NCBI GenBank assembly: GCA_948144175.1
Contig: CANXME010002307.1
Location: 2,377,001 to 2,441,000, forward strand
Direction: 5' to 3'
DNA from: Closterium sp. NIES-65
Lineage: Eukaryota; Streptophyta; Zygnematophyceae; Desmidiales; Closteriaceae
DNA length: 64,000 bases
The stretch's first letter is position 1. Each line of letters starts with the position of its first letter. Shown here piece after piece: positions 34,321 through 45,900 of the stretch. Under the pieces are notes generated by a model. That model was not told the DNA's origin, ran no database searches, and was given only the letters and a program-made list of their open reading frames with translations. Both the position numbers and the translations under genes were made by a program.

Positions 34321-35129
34321 GCAGCAGCAGCAGTAGCAGTAGCAGCAGTAGCAGTAAGAGAAGTAGCAGTAGTGGCGGTAGGGAAACGAACAGCTGGAAC
34401 AGTAGGGACAGGAATAGCAGGTGCTGTAGGTGGGGCGGCGCGGTTCGGTCAGGGCGGCGCGGCTCGGGTGGCGCGGCTCGGGCGGCGCGACTCGGGCGGC
34501 GCGGCTCGGGCACGTAGGGCAGCGCGGCAGCAGGCCTAGCACGGTGAGCGGCGGCGCCTAAGCTGCAGCTGCGCACAGGCCGCGGCTGGGTTCGTGCTGC
34601 AGTGAAACTCGAGCTGCAGGAGCCTACTCACGATCGTAACTGTGGGCGGGCTGTGACCTGCGGGCGGGCGGCGGTGGGTCGTGCGCCGTCCTAGGGGCGA
34701 GCGGTCGGGCTCGGGCTGCAGTCGCGCGCGGGCGGCGGCCTACGAAAGCAGGGGCGGCGACCTACGGGCGGGCGACGCGACTGCCTACGGGCGGGGCTGC
34801 GTTGCGCTGGAAAGCCAGCCGGGTGGGTCGACGGGCGGTTAGCGGCCTACTCGTGGGTGGTGCTAGCCGCGCGGGCGGCCTACAATCGTCGCGCGCGCGA
34901 TTTGGGCCGCGTGCGGGCTGCTAGCGGGCTGTTCGCGCTAGGAAAAAGAGGCCGCGCGCGGGCGGCTAGCTACCTGCGCACGGGCAGCGTGAGAGGACGA
35001 GGGGCACGAGGGCGCGATAGTAAAGAGGCGCACGAGGGCGGTGAGAGGGCGCTCTAGGGCGCTAGTAGCGGAAGGGTAGGCCCTTAGTTTAAGAAGGTCC
35101 TAGGTTCCTAACCTAGGCTTTTGATGCCA
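34321..35129 (-). other. Leader of copia F
   Basis: Non-coding. GCAGCAGTAGCAGT-type microsatellite (34320-34380), then GGCGCGGCTCGGGCGG-rich sequence like that of A. Confidence 0.65.
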
Positions 35130-35256
35130 TGTTCGAATGAGAAGGTTGGTTGCACTAGGAAGATCGAGAGTACAAGTAGGAAAGCCTAGAGTTGTGTACC
35201 CCCTAAGGCTAAACCCACTATAGCCAACAGAACTATAACATATATAATGTTTGACA
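35130..35256 (-). repeat. 5' LTR of copia F
   Basis: 127 bp, pairs with 28072-28198. Primer site on its inner side. Confidence 0.92.
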
Positions 35257-35343
35257 GAGGCACGTTACGAACAGGGCGACGCGCGCTACGGAGCAGACGG
35301 GGCGCGTAATCTTAGGCTGGGAACGAACCTACTGCTGATACCA

Positions 35344-35490
35344 TCTTAGAATCTATCTTAGTAGAGATAGAGAGAGAATGGTGATTAGGGTAAGGGGAGA
35401 GGGGTACAAGAAGAGTGTCGATAGTAATTTGTGTACTCCGTATGATGAAACTCACTAAAGCCTATTTAAACTATTTAACATAGTTTGACA
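35344..35490 (-). repeat. 5' LTR of copia C
   Basis: 147 bp, adjoining the primer site at 35343 downward. Followed by the ACATC duplication. Confidence 0.88.
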
Positions 35491-35495
35491 ACATC

Positions 35496-37190
35496 ATACC
35501 GCATAGAGGATTGTTCACGCCACTGTACACCAAACAGTAATCCGTCACCACTTTGGGACAGTCACATCGACCCTGTTTCCGCCATCATGAACCTGGTGCC
35601 CAAAACACCCGACTCGGCCGGCCATAGACCTCGACAGTTTCCCAATCTCGGCACTAGGCCCGTAGGGCACTCGTTCGCAAGCGCGTTGTCATTGCCATCT
35701 AGTTTCGCTAGGTATCTAACAACTCGCTCATGCCAAATGTGTTACCATTACCAAATGGGTTACCACAGTATTGTTTGCTTCGATAGTGCAATTCTCGCTC
35801 TTACTCGATTGCACTCGTAGCACAAATTCCCAGTCGCTTTAGAAGCATACATGTTTTCCACGATTTACACTCATCGTTACTTTTAGTGCCAAATTAGATG
35901 TTTTATTATAAGCGCACCTGCGCCTATATTGTGGGTTTGATGGGTAGCCAGCATTTGCGATCCCTTGGAATGCAATCACGCCGAACACGCACGGGGAAAT
36001 TGAGACCCACCACTTGTTTTGTCGTGCTTCTGATTGCTTCTGGAGAATTCTCCTCTTGGTGCCATACCTACATGTACAGTTGGTTGACCACGTGGCAGGG
36101 GAACACTGATGGCCCGAATGGCTGCTGATCTTCGGGCAGGAAAGTCTCTTGCCTGAAAGCCATTTCACGAATCAACAGTTGAGCGGATGAGAAGGCAGCT
36201 GCGAGAAGCTACAAGACCTCTCTGTATGCTTACGCCAAAACTTTTCTTGCCCAAAACAGCACTCCACCGACCATAGTTGGGTTGGGGGGATGTGCTACCG
36301 CACAATGTTTCTGTGGTCACTTTAAAAAGCCCTCCATTTTGTGATGGACACCAGAAACGATGGGATGACGGCTTTCTGGCTATATCCAGACTGGGCTGGG
36401 AACTCTTAGACGTGTTGCAACCCAAAGAGGTCGGGTCGACCACCCCCGATCCCCATTTCTAGGAAGGCTGGTTTGCGCAGAAAACCGACGGTTCAACCCA
36501 GCCTAATTTGGTTGGGTCTGCCCGACCGGGCTGACCATGTTGGGTCAACCAAGTCGATCTGACCAATCCCAACCGGCTTGCGACAAGTTACTAGAGAAAA
36601 CGAACTGTATCATCTCGTTGTACAGTCGCGTACGAATTGCAAATCCAGCGAGCCAAGGTTCTGCGTAACCACTGGTCAAACGAGGTGTTGTTTCTCGTCG
36701 CAGCTCGCCTAACCTGCAGGTAAGCTGGATGCCAATTGCGCTGTAGGTGCTTCGAGGGTGCGCCAAAATCTCTCAGAAAGTCTTAATTATCCCGAGCCGC
36801 GATCTTGCTGGGTCGGAACACGTCGTAAACCTACTCGGATGGATACCTTCTAGATTACATTTGGGGGCATTTGGGGCAGCATTCCAAACAAATGCTGTGA
36901 ATGTTAGCCCTTCATCACTGCGCGCTTATCATCTAGGGTTGTTGTCACACGTCAGGATGTTCCCGCACAGGGAGCTTGCGATTCGATAGTCAGCTATGCT
37001 GTGCGCAGATAGGTTGTCAGCTCAGCTTCGCTCCGCAAAAAGGGGGTGTTGCGGTTGCGGCGGAGGGAATGCCCGCCAGGTGAGGTGTTGTTGGTGTGGC
37101 TGTGTTGAATATTTTTGCGGAGCAGCAATTTGCCAATCCGCCGTCGAGGCAGTCGACTTGGGTTTTGGTGTTGAGCTGAGCAAAGGCACC
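35496..37190. other. Flank right of copia C, no supported gene
   Basis: Lower GC than the host-gene island. If gypsy I has its 3' LTR at 20055, the first part here is the rest of that LTR. Open frames such as 36165-36443 and 35898-36128 match no family I recognise and lack splice or composition support. Confidence 0.4.
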
Positions 37191-39287
37191 TGATGGACGG
37201 CGAAACCCTATACAGAAGCAGCCCTCCCACCGACCCCACTAATCTTAGCCCTATCATCCCCACCACGTATCACAGCTTCATTTGTTGTCTATCCCCGACG
37301 TATCAGCTCCCGACCTTCTGCTTATCCCGCCTGAGCCCAGCTTTCCTCTTTCTTTCCTCCTTATCACATCTCTCTCCATCCCTATCGTCCTGGCTCCTGT
37401 TCCCAGCAGTGCGAGAGCCTGTTCAGTAGAAGTCACTACAATTACCGACGTGATAGATGGACCGGCAGAGCGCGTCCGCCGTTGACATCGGCGCACAGAC
37501 TCGTTCGGTGCAACCCGAATCATTTCAGAGGACAGCTATGGCTTGTACCTCGCGCGGTTTCAGTGAGAACGCAATTTCGTGCTCATTAGTACTTCAACGA
37601 GGGAGATTACTACTAACCCCCTCGGAGGAGGAACGGACGCGCCGCGTGGTGTCCGTGCACGAAGCGGAGCGGAGCATTGATGGCCCTCCAGCCGCGCATT
37701 GTTTCTCCAGGTGCTGCCTTCCCTCTATCGCTGATACTACAGGACCACCGCAATCTGCGCTGTCATACGGCACTCTCTCCGTCTCATGCACTGACGTATG
37801 CTATCATTATCTGGTTGAAGAGGAAGCACCGTTCTCTGCGATCTTCCCGCTCTTGACCATCACCGAAAGAGTATACGTGTTTTTTCTCGTACAATAATTG
37901 AACATATATATTTCCCCCCTCGTTTTCCTCCTCCATCGTCGTCTCCCCTGCCGGCGCCCCCGCTCCCCACCTCACCCTCTCGTCCGCCCCCCTGTCGTCC
38001 GTCTGTCACAGCCGTCACGTTGACCACGGGCAACGCGACTACGGCTGGAAACCCGGCGACAGCCACTGGACGGGGGGTCCTCTTGAAGGCTTGGCGGAAA
38101 CACGGCATGGCTCGTGCGGCATGGAGGTGCGTGCTCTGCGGATGTTACGGGCCTCTCCCGCGCCTGTCGGCGTTGACGGAGCTGGAAGCCCATGCTGTTT
38201 GCGTCGAATCATGCCCTCTCATCGTCTTCTTTTAATTAAATTCGCGACCGCCGAGCGTAGTACGGGGATCTTCGCCGTGACTCGCCCGCGTGTGCGGGAG
38301 AGAAGCGGCGGGCCCCCGCGGGCCACGACGACGCGTCACGGTCCCTGCATGGAACGACGAGCACGGTCGTTGTTCCACCGTGGCGGTCGGTCAGCATGTC
38401 ACGTGTGCTTGGCCGCTCTGTCGCGGCACAGAGCGTCCCCTTTGCGCGCGTTTTCATTTCATTCGGGCAGTTACGAGCTCTTGGACGATTCGGGCGAAAC
38501 TAATCGCTCGTGTGCGGCAGGCGCTGGCTCTCCACTTTTTTTGTTTCTCTGCGTTTCTCGTCCGTCGCGCGTGTGTGCGCGCCTCTGCGTGCTCACCGCC
38601 CTTTTTGTGCGCCATGCCTCTCTCCCCGCCCTGCCAGGCCACGTGTCCGCGCTCTCCCGCTCGACGCGCCGACGATACTATCTGCGATCTGCTCGCAGCA
38701 GCGGGGCGGACAGCGGCGGCGCGACAACGAGCGCAGCGCGCGCAGTGCGGCGAGTGCGACGGTGATGGCGACGGCGGGCGGAATCGCAGCGCAGAGTACG
38801 TCTGATGTCGGTGGCTGTTTCGTCTGCTCACACCCGCTTTCCTTGCGTACTGACCGCTTAGGTCAAACTGAAACCCAAACTGGAGCTTGTGGACCGTAAT
38901 TGGTTTCCCGTGGGGCACATCCACGCCGCGATTGCTGGCCGCCCTTGCTGTTGCCCCCGCCTCCCACGGCGATGCTGCCGTGGCGCGAGATCCGTGCGAT
39001 TGGGAAGCATGGGTGGAGAAGTGCGAGGACTCATGGCTCAATTATTTGCTGCTATGCTTATGACGACTGCACCTGGCGTGGTTGCTAACCATGCTGTGCG
39101 TACCATGTTCTGTGAGTGCTGGTGTGCGTGCCGCCAGATGCGGAGCGGCGAGCGCTACGGACGAGGCAGCTGCAGCGGCGTGGAGTGGGAACCGTCAGCG
39201 GCACAGACGTGGCTGCACCACCGCGCGGCGCAAGGTAAGGCGGAAGCCCTAACCATTTATGTAAATTCTTTTGGCGGGAGCTTTCGG
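37191..39287. other. GC-rich intergenic sequence upstream of the malectin-like gene
   Basis: Many overlapping open frames on both strands (for example 38091-38765) with Arg/Ser/Ala-biased products and no domain. This is what GC-rich non-coding DNA gives. A 5' exon of the neighbouring gene could hide here, but I see no clear evidence. Confidence 0.4.
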
Positions 39288-39297
39288 ATATAAAAAG
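39288..39297 (+). promoter_or_regulatory. TATA box candidate for the malectin-like gene
   Basis: ATATAAAAAG in a GC-rich setting, about 170 bp upstream of the first in-frame ATG (39460). Confidence 0.45.
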
Positions 39298-39459
39298 GCG
39301 CGGCCACAGTGGTGGCAACGCGGGGATGGCTGACCGCTCACTCACGACTTCCGTGCGTGCCGCGTTTGTCGCGTCTTTCCGCGTCTCGTTCGGCCCGTTC
39401 GCTGATTCCGTTCCTGATTCCCCCCTCCGTCCCCCGCAATGTGATTGTCCGCGCTATAG

Positions 39460-42256
39460 ATGGACCCGACGAGCTCATCCATGCAGCGGATAAGGGAGCG
39501 CGATGGGGATGGATGCGCGTCAACAGTCACAGGAGGCGCAGGAGGGCGCGGAGGCCGGATACAAGGAAGAGGCGATGGTGGCAGCGACTGCTGCGCAACT
39601 AAGGGGAGGAGGAGGCTGCGCGCCACCGCGAAATCAGCAAGGGCGGAGGGCACGGATCCGCGGCAAGCATGGCGTGGGCGCGGACGCGGCGAGGCAAGTG
39701 CCTGGTGCGGCAGCCCGCTGCGGTGGTCGTCTCTACTCAGCCTGCCTCTGCTGCTGCTGCGGCTGCTGCTGCTGGGTTGCGTCGTCGCGTCGCCCGCCGT
39801 GACATCCCCTGGTATGCCTTTTCCCTTCCTCTCTGCTTGTACTTGTACAAAACTGGTGTGCTGCAGTTTGCCACTCACATCGCCCCGCCCGCGCACCCCA
39901 CCCCGCACGCCCCTCACGCCCTCCTTCCTCCCCACCGTCCCCAGGCGCGTCCTTCCCCGTGCGCATCAACTGCGGGGCGTCGGAGCACGTGACGGGCAGC
40001 GACGGGCGCGTGTGGGAGCCGGACACCTACTTCGCGGGGGGAGAGCCAGTGGCGGTGCTCAACGCGTCGCACCTGGGCTTTCCCAAGGAGGTGGCGTCGC
40101 AGCGCATCTTCCACACGGGCGACGTCAGCTGCTACGACATCCCGCTCTCCCCCGGCCGCTACGTCGTGCGCCTCGCCTTTGCCTACCACAGTGACACGTT
40201 ACCTGCCAAGACGTTTGAGACGGTCTCGTCCGTGACGGTGCAGGGAGGGCGCCCCATCAGGGTGCAGGATTTCAGCGTCTCTGCTACGTCTGCACGCACA
40301 AGCGCTGCCGCAACTCGCGACGGCACTGTGACGGCAAGCGCAGCTGAAGCTGAGCATTTGTATGCGCCGGCGGCTGCTCCCGGGGCCTCTGGTGAAGCCG
40401 TGGTGAGTCGGTTGCCGGATGACACGCCATTCTCATCCCCAGCAGGCAAGGGCCCTCTCGGAGCAACTGACGGCCAAAGTATGGCAGATCTGCCGCCCAG
40501 TGTGAGCGAGAGCGAGAGTGGGGACTTGGGGGCGTTGCGAGAGAGCATGCAGGGCCGGTGGCCGCGGTTTGCGGTGCTGGTGGAGGGCGTGCAGATGGAG
40601 ACGGTGAGCATGGCTGGGCACGTGGGGGCGGTGTACGAGCCCGAGTACATCATCGACAGCGCTGATGCCTCTCTCACGCTCTGCTTCCTGCCCGTGTGGG
40701 GCCACGCCCTCGTCAACTCCATCGAGCTCCTCCCTGTGCCCGCTGCCTTCTACTTCCTCCCCTCCGTCGTCCCCCCCAACGCCTTCCTCGCCGTGCGCGC
40801 CCGCATCGACTGTGGCCACGCCACCGCCAACGACTCAGCAGTCGCTGCCCCCAACAGAACCACAGTGGGCAGCACCAACCGCCTGGCGGGCGGCAATGCT
40901 GTGTTGCCCGCGACGCCAGTGACCAACTCCACGTGGAGCTTTGAAACGTTGGTGCGTACATCGGGGTTTGTTCCCACGGGCCAAGGCAAGACGCTGAGGG
41001 ATACTCTTGGGCGCCGGTGGTCCAGCGACCTCAACCAGATCGTGCAGATGCAGCAGGTGGGGGTCCCACCACCCAGTGGAGAGGCTTCGCAGGGTGCAGA
41101 GGGCAGCGGGCAGCAGGAGCACGCGCGGCCGCAGTGGCGTGTGAAGCCACCGAAGTCGGTGCAGACACTCATGTCGGTGAGCGGGGCGGGTGAGGCGCCG
41201 CTGTTCCTGGCGCAGGCGCTGCTGCAGACGGCGCGCGAGGCGGTGCTGGCGAGCGGGCTGCACTACTCGTTTTCATTCCGCGTGCCGGCGCGCCTCAACC
41301 GCTGGGTGGTGCTGCTGCATTTCGTGGCGGTGCAGCCGGGGTCGCGCGTGGGCGAGCGTGTGTTTGACATCCACGTGAACGGCGTGAGTGTGAGCAGCTT
41401 TGACATCCTGCATGAGGCCCACGGGCAGCACAACCGCCTCGTCACACTGCCTGTCGTCGTCGGCTTCAGCCGGCCCGCCATTGGGTCGGCGCCCACGCTG
41501 GAGGTGCGGCTGGTGGCGTGCAACGGCAGCAGGCTCAGCCCCCTCATCAGCAGCATCGAGGTCATTGAAGTTGTGCGCGCCAACGTCCCCCGCGAAAACG
41601 TCGTCTCCGGTAAGCCGCGTCCAGGGTGAACTTTGTCCCAGGCAGACTAGTCTCAGGTAAACCTTGGCTCGGGTAAACCTTGGCTCGGGTAAACCTTGGC
41701 TCCGGTAAACCTTGGCTCCCGTAAACCTTGGCTCGGGTAAACCTTGGCTCCGGTAAACCTTGGCTCCCGTAAACCTTGGCTCGGGTAAACCTTGGCTCGG
41801 GTAAACCTTGGCTCGGGCAAACCTTGGATCAGGTAAACTAGTTGCCTCCTACTTTTTCTCCTCTCTGAAAATTTAGTCGTCATCCCCTCATTCCCACTCA
41901 AAGTATGACTTGGACTCACAAGCTCCGTGTGTCTTCCATGCATGCTCGCAGAGCTGAAAGCCCAACAGAGTGGCGACCCCAAGTCAGCCATTCCGTCCGC
42001 GTCCTCCCATGGCCGTAGCTATGCAGCGGTGGTGGCAGGGGCGATAGGAGGGGCTGGCGCGCTGGTGCTGCTGGTCATGCTCGTGCCCCTCGTGCTGCTG
42101 TGGCGACGCCAGCATCGCCGCCGCCGCGCCGCCATGCGCTCCCACCTGCTAGGGCTCAATGCCGTTGACTCTGCAGCACTGCAAACACAGGATGTTGAAG
42201 GTGCTAGTCATAGTGAGGAGCTGGGGCTTGTTGATATCATAGAAGAGATAGGTTGA
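39460..42256 (+). CDS. Malectin-like (CrRLK1L-type) ectodomain membrane protein without kinase
   Basis: Three exons by eye: 39460-39811, 39945-41609 and 41952-42256, with GT-AG introns and matching phases. The sum is 774 codons including the stop. A hydrophobic stretch (SLLSLPLLLLRLLLLGCVVA, about residue 90) is a late signal peptide or anchor, so the true start may be an unseen exon. Exon 2 has two malectin-like units: RINCGASEHVTGSDGRVWEPD to ALVNSIELLPVP, then YSFSFRVPARLNRWVVLLHF to LISSIEVIEVV. Exon 3 gives a transmembrane helix (VVAGAIGGAGALVLLVMLVP) and an acidic tail of about 50 residues. FERONIA-type receptors, which sense the wall, have this ectodomain plus a kinase. None follows here, so it is receptor-like protein in form. 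Ligand unknown. Confidence 0.8.
41653..41840 (+). repeat. 16-bp tandem repeat in intron 2 of the malectin-like gene
   Basis: About 11 copies of GGTAAACCTTGGCTCG with small variants. Each unit carries GGTAAAC, which resembles a 5' splice site, and the array starts about 40 bp after the real donor (CCGGTAAGC, 41610). Confidence 0.85.
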
Positions 42257-42938
42257 AATGAAGTGCCTTGTATGTGTAGTTTTGTGTATAGTCAATGCTA
42301 TCTCAATTGCCGAACCGCTCCACAAGTGCAGCTTATCACGTGCAGCCCCTCACTTCGTTACACTCCCGCTACGAGGCGACGAATTTGCCCTTGGAAACGT
42401 GCGAACAGGGCAACAGCCATCAACCCGATAACGGTTGCTCTTTTCACACACTACTGAACTGTGTCCAGTCCTCTCCTTTCTTGTGGCAAATGGAGTGATT
42501 TTTGCTCGAAAAGGCATTTTTTAGGCGTAAGGTGTACTTGTAAATCACTAACACCAGCCAAAAGTCACTACACATTGTTTCACACACGTGATAGGCTGTA
42601 GTGGACATTACCCTGCATGGTATACCATATTATTCTCAACATTTTGATTTGATTTGAGACTCCTCAACGTAATAAATGCCAGTAACCAGTCCACCTTCCT
42701 TGATTTATTTGTTAAACACTATCATCAGTAACTTCAGAAGCCTGGGATGGGATGGGGGACAAAAGATAACCTTGATAAGATCCTGCAAAACATTCTGCAA
42801 TCACGGTATGTTAGCAGGAATAATAATATGTTAAAAAAGTATGGTGCATTACGGTATATCACCACAGTCGCACAATTGTGCCCGGTCAACATGACGGGGC
42901 AGGCAGGAACACATGGCCCGATTGCAGGGATGAACCTA
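42257..42938. other. Convergent intergenic region
   Basis: The 3' ends of the malectin-like gene (+) and the SET gene (-) face each other across 680 bp of lower-GC sequence. No gene seen. Confidence 0.6.
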
Positions 42939-45900
42939 TCAGGATGATGCTGCTGTTGCCGTTGCTGCAGCTGCTGCTTCCCCAGCACCATCCACCACAC
43001 CATGGATGCATGCACCGCTATCGAGCCTCTGAGCAAGTCTCTGCAGCAGCAGCTTCTTCCCCAGCCTGAACCGCACCACCATCTCCCGCTGCCCTAACGT
43101 GCGCATCACCTGCGCCGTACACACACTCGCATCAAACTCCACCCCTTTGCACCCCTCTGCACCAGCCGTCCCACTCCCTGCCTTGCCTGCGCTCCCCTCA
43201 CGTCCCTGTCCACTTCCCTGCTCTTCTTCCACAGCCTCCTTGCTGCTGTCTGCAACCTCCGCTGCCCCATCTTCTCTCTCTGCGCTTCCATCCACAGAAC
43301 CTGCAGCATCTGGCCCACTGTGTGGCGGTGGAGCCAGGCGGCAGGCAGCCAGGCGCTGCAGCAGGAGCTCATCCTCCTGTGGCGAGGAAGAGAAGGCCCA
43401 CAGCAGCTGCTCGGCACGCTTCGCAATGGCAGCGGCGGCCGCCGAGAGCGGTGCCACCAGGTGAGGGGGGATGGAGAGGGATGCGGTGGGAGGGGGGCAG
43501 GCTGGGTGGAAGGGGTCGCGGGAGAAGGAGACGGCCACTTGCGCCAGCTGCTGCCAGTCCAGGTCTGGCCAGCAGGGTTGCCAGGCGCGGGGAGAGGGCG
43601 CGAGGGGAGGGGGGAAGATGAGAGAGGGGAAGAGGGAGGCGAGTATGAAGATCGAGAAGGCAGAGAAAAGAGGAGCGCGGGGCGCATGCACTAGGCCCAC
43701 GGGTGGCTCAAGCGACGAGGATGAGATGGCACGTGATATGCATGCGAGGAAGGGCACAAGAGAAAGCTGGAGAGGCGGTTCAAGCACGGAAGCGAGGGCA
43801 CAGGCAAGCGAGCAAGAAAGAGAGCGTGAGCAGGAGCAGGAGTGAGCGAGTGAGCAAGGCAGAGGAGAGTGAGCGAGCAAGCAAGCAAGAGAGGGAGTGA
43901 ATGAGCGAGGAGCAGGAGTGACCTTCCCAGTGCTTCCACTTGAACCACACGGCAGCAAGCGCCGCCACGAGGCGGGGCTCCACCTGCCCATCCGCACCCG
44001 CGTTGTACGCGCCACCGTCCACCTCGTCCCACAGCGACAGGGCCACTGGGTACTGCTGCTGCGCGCCTGCCATGCCGCTGCCGCTGCTGGTGCTGCTGTG
44101 TGCCATGACCTCGGCGTGCACGGCGTCCTCTGCTGCCTCCACTGCCGCTGCCAGCGCCGCCTCCTGCTCCTTGCTCAGCCCAGGGTCGTACCACTGCGAT
44201 GGCGCTGCGCTGCCGCTGGTACTGGCCGCGGGCGTGGAGAGCGGGTGCAGCGAGAGCAGGAAGGCGAGCAGCGAGTCGGGCGTGTGGAAGAGCGGCATGC
44301 GGTCGTGCGGGTTGGCGGCGGGCAGGTGGCCGTGCAGCGCCCACAGCACGTCGTTGGAGAGGGCACCCAGGTTGAGCGAGAGACGCGTGTTGGCGGGGAT
44401 GGCTGAGAGGGCTCGGATGGTGACAGGTGGTGCGGAGTCGGAGGGGGCATGAGGGTCCGATGCTGTGCCGTGCTGGTCGCATGCACGCATGGTGGCCACA
44501 CAGCATGGGAGTGACCCACGTAAGGGAGGGGAGAGGGCATGGGCAGGCGGGGAAGGGCAGGCAGGGGCAGAGGAGGTTGTGAGGCGACGCAGTACGAAAG
44601 GTGGATATTGTTCAAGAGACGAAAGTCAGCCATTTACTGCGGGGCGAAAACGCGGAGAGATGGGAGATAAATACCTGCCACTCCAACTTGGCATTGGGCT
44701 CGTGCGAGTGGATGAATCCACCTGGCAGCGGCAGCAGCAGCAGCGGGGCACTGAAGCGGCTGCGCCTGCCCTGCCCCGCGCCCGCACCCATCCACTGCTC
44801 TACCCACTGCATGCTGCGCGCTAGCTCCTCCGCACTCGTGCCCACCCACTGCTGCTGCACCGCACTGCACCCCTGGGCGGATGCAGCGCCCTCCCCGGCA
44901 CCTGCAGACGCGGAACAGAACCCCTCACTGGAGCCACCACTGCCAGCAGCACCAGCTTCTGACGCGGCCCCGGCTGCAGCACCAGCACCACCAGCAGCAG
45001 CGGCAGTAGCAGTAGCGTCTTCCTTGTCGTCGCCCCTCTCCTTGGCGCGCACTGCTGCTACCACCTTGCCCACGGGCGAGGCCGTGGCAGCACTGGCGGG
45101 CAGCTGCGACGGCAGCAGGCCATGCGGCATGTGCGTGTAGGGCAGCAGCGGCAGCGCGCGTGAGAGCACAAGGGAGAGCGCCCAGAAGAAGTGCGACTTG
45201 GAGGCGCGCGCTATGGCCTTGGCCTTGCTGCGCAGATACTCCTCCTCAAACGCCGCCCGGTACAGCGCCAGCTGCACGGCCGTGCACGGGTGGGGGGGAG
45301 CGGGGGGGATGCGACGGTGACGAGGAGGAGGGGGGAGTGGGGGAGGTGGGAGGTGGGGTGGGTTCGGTGGTTATGGAAGGCTGTGTGGGAGAAGGCGAGA
45401 AAGTGCGGGCAAGCATGGGATCTCAGGGAATGCCTGTGAATGGTCTCTTCTTACAGAGGGAGCATGTGGAGGAGGGGAGAGAAGAACGGCAACAGAGAGA
45501 ATACACCACAACAACCGAATGCTGAGCTGCTCGCAGGCAAAGGGCAGAGGGCAGAGGGGCAGGGGCAGAGGGGCGAGACAAGAGGGCAGAAGGCAGGGGC
45601 ACGGACCCGGCGCATCATGGGCGGGTAGTCCAACATCTCCACCACCTCGCGCTCAAACAGCGCCGGCAGCGGTGCATACCGCGGCAAGCTGCCGATGAAC
45701 GCCGCCCACTTGGACTTGGCGCCCTTGGCGCGCTCGCGCAGGAGCCAGGCGGCAAGCACGGAGGCAGCGGTCCAGGGCTTCTCCTTGCGTGTCACGTTGT
45801 ACGGCAGCTGCCTCGCCTCCCCCTCCGCTAGCCCGTCCGCTGTCTGCTGCAGCGGTGCAGGCACCAGCAGCGCCGCTGCTGCCGCTGCTATGGGCTGCCG

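Larger units (their letters stand above)
28072..35256 (-). mobile_element. Copia LTR retrotransposon F inserted in C
   Basis: Complete minus-strand copia element of about 7.2 kb. It has 127-bp LTRs with 5 differences, GAGGC target duplications (28067-28071, 35257-35261) and primer site TGGCATCAAAAGCC. It carries gag with poly-Gly, protease, integrase, a PGGAE-rich linker, RT and RNase H. It is close kin of A and a more distant relative of B. It lies in C's leader and so is younger than C. Broken, several breaks. Confidence 0.93.
20093..35490 (-). mobile_element. Copia LTR retrotransposon C, old, hosting elements F and G
   Basis: The 148-bp LTR at 20093-20240 pairs with 35344-35490 (about 11 differences and one indel). 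ACATC target duplications lie at 20088-20092 and 35491-35495. The primer site is TGGTATCAGCAG. Coding remnants lie at about 20400-25030 in copia order. The leader (25030-35340) contains tandem repeats and was hit by G (25991-27581) and F (28072-35256). C is the oldest datable copia here and is heavily broken (many breaks). Confidence 0.9.

Noticed and set aside
38091-38765. 224-residue open frame upstream of the malectin-like gene
   Set aside because: Arg/Ser/Ala-biased with no domain; equally long frames overlap it on both strands, as in GC-rich non-coding DNA.
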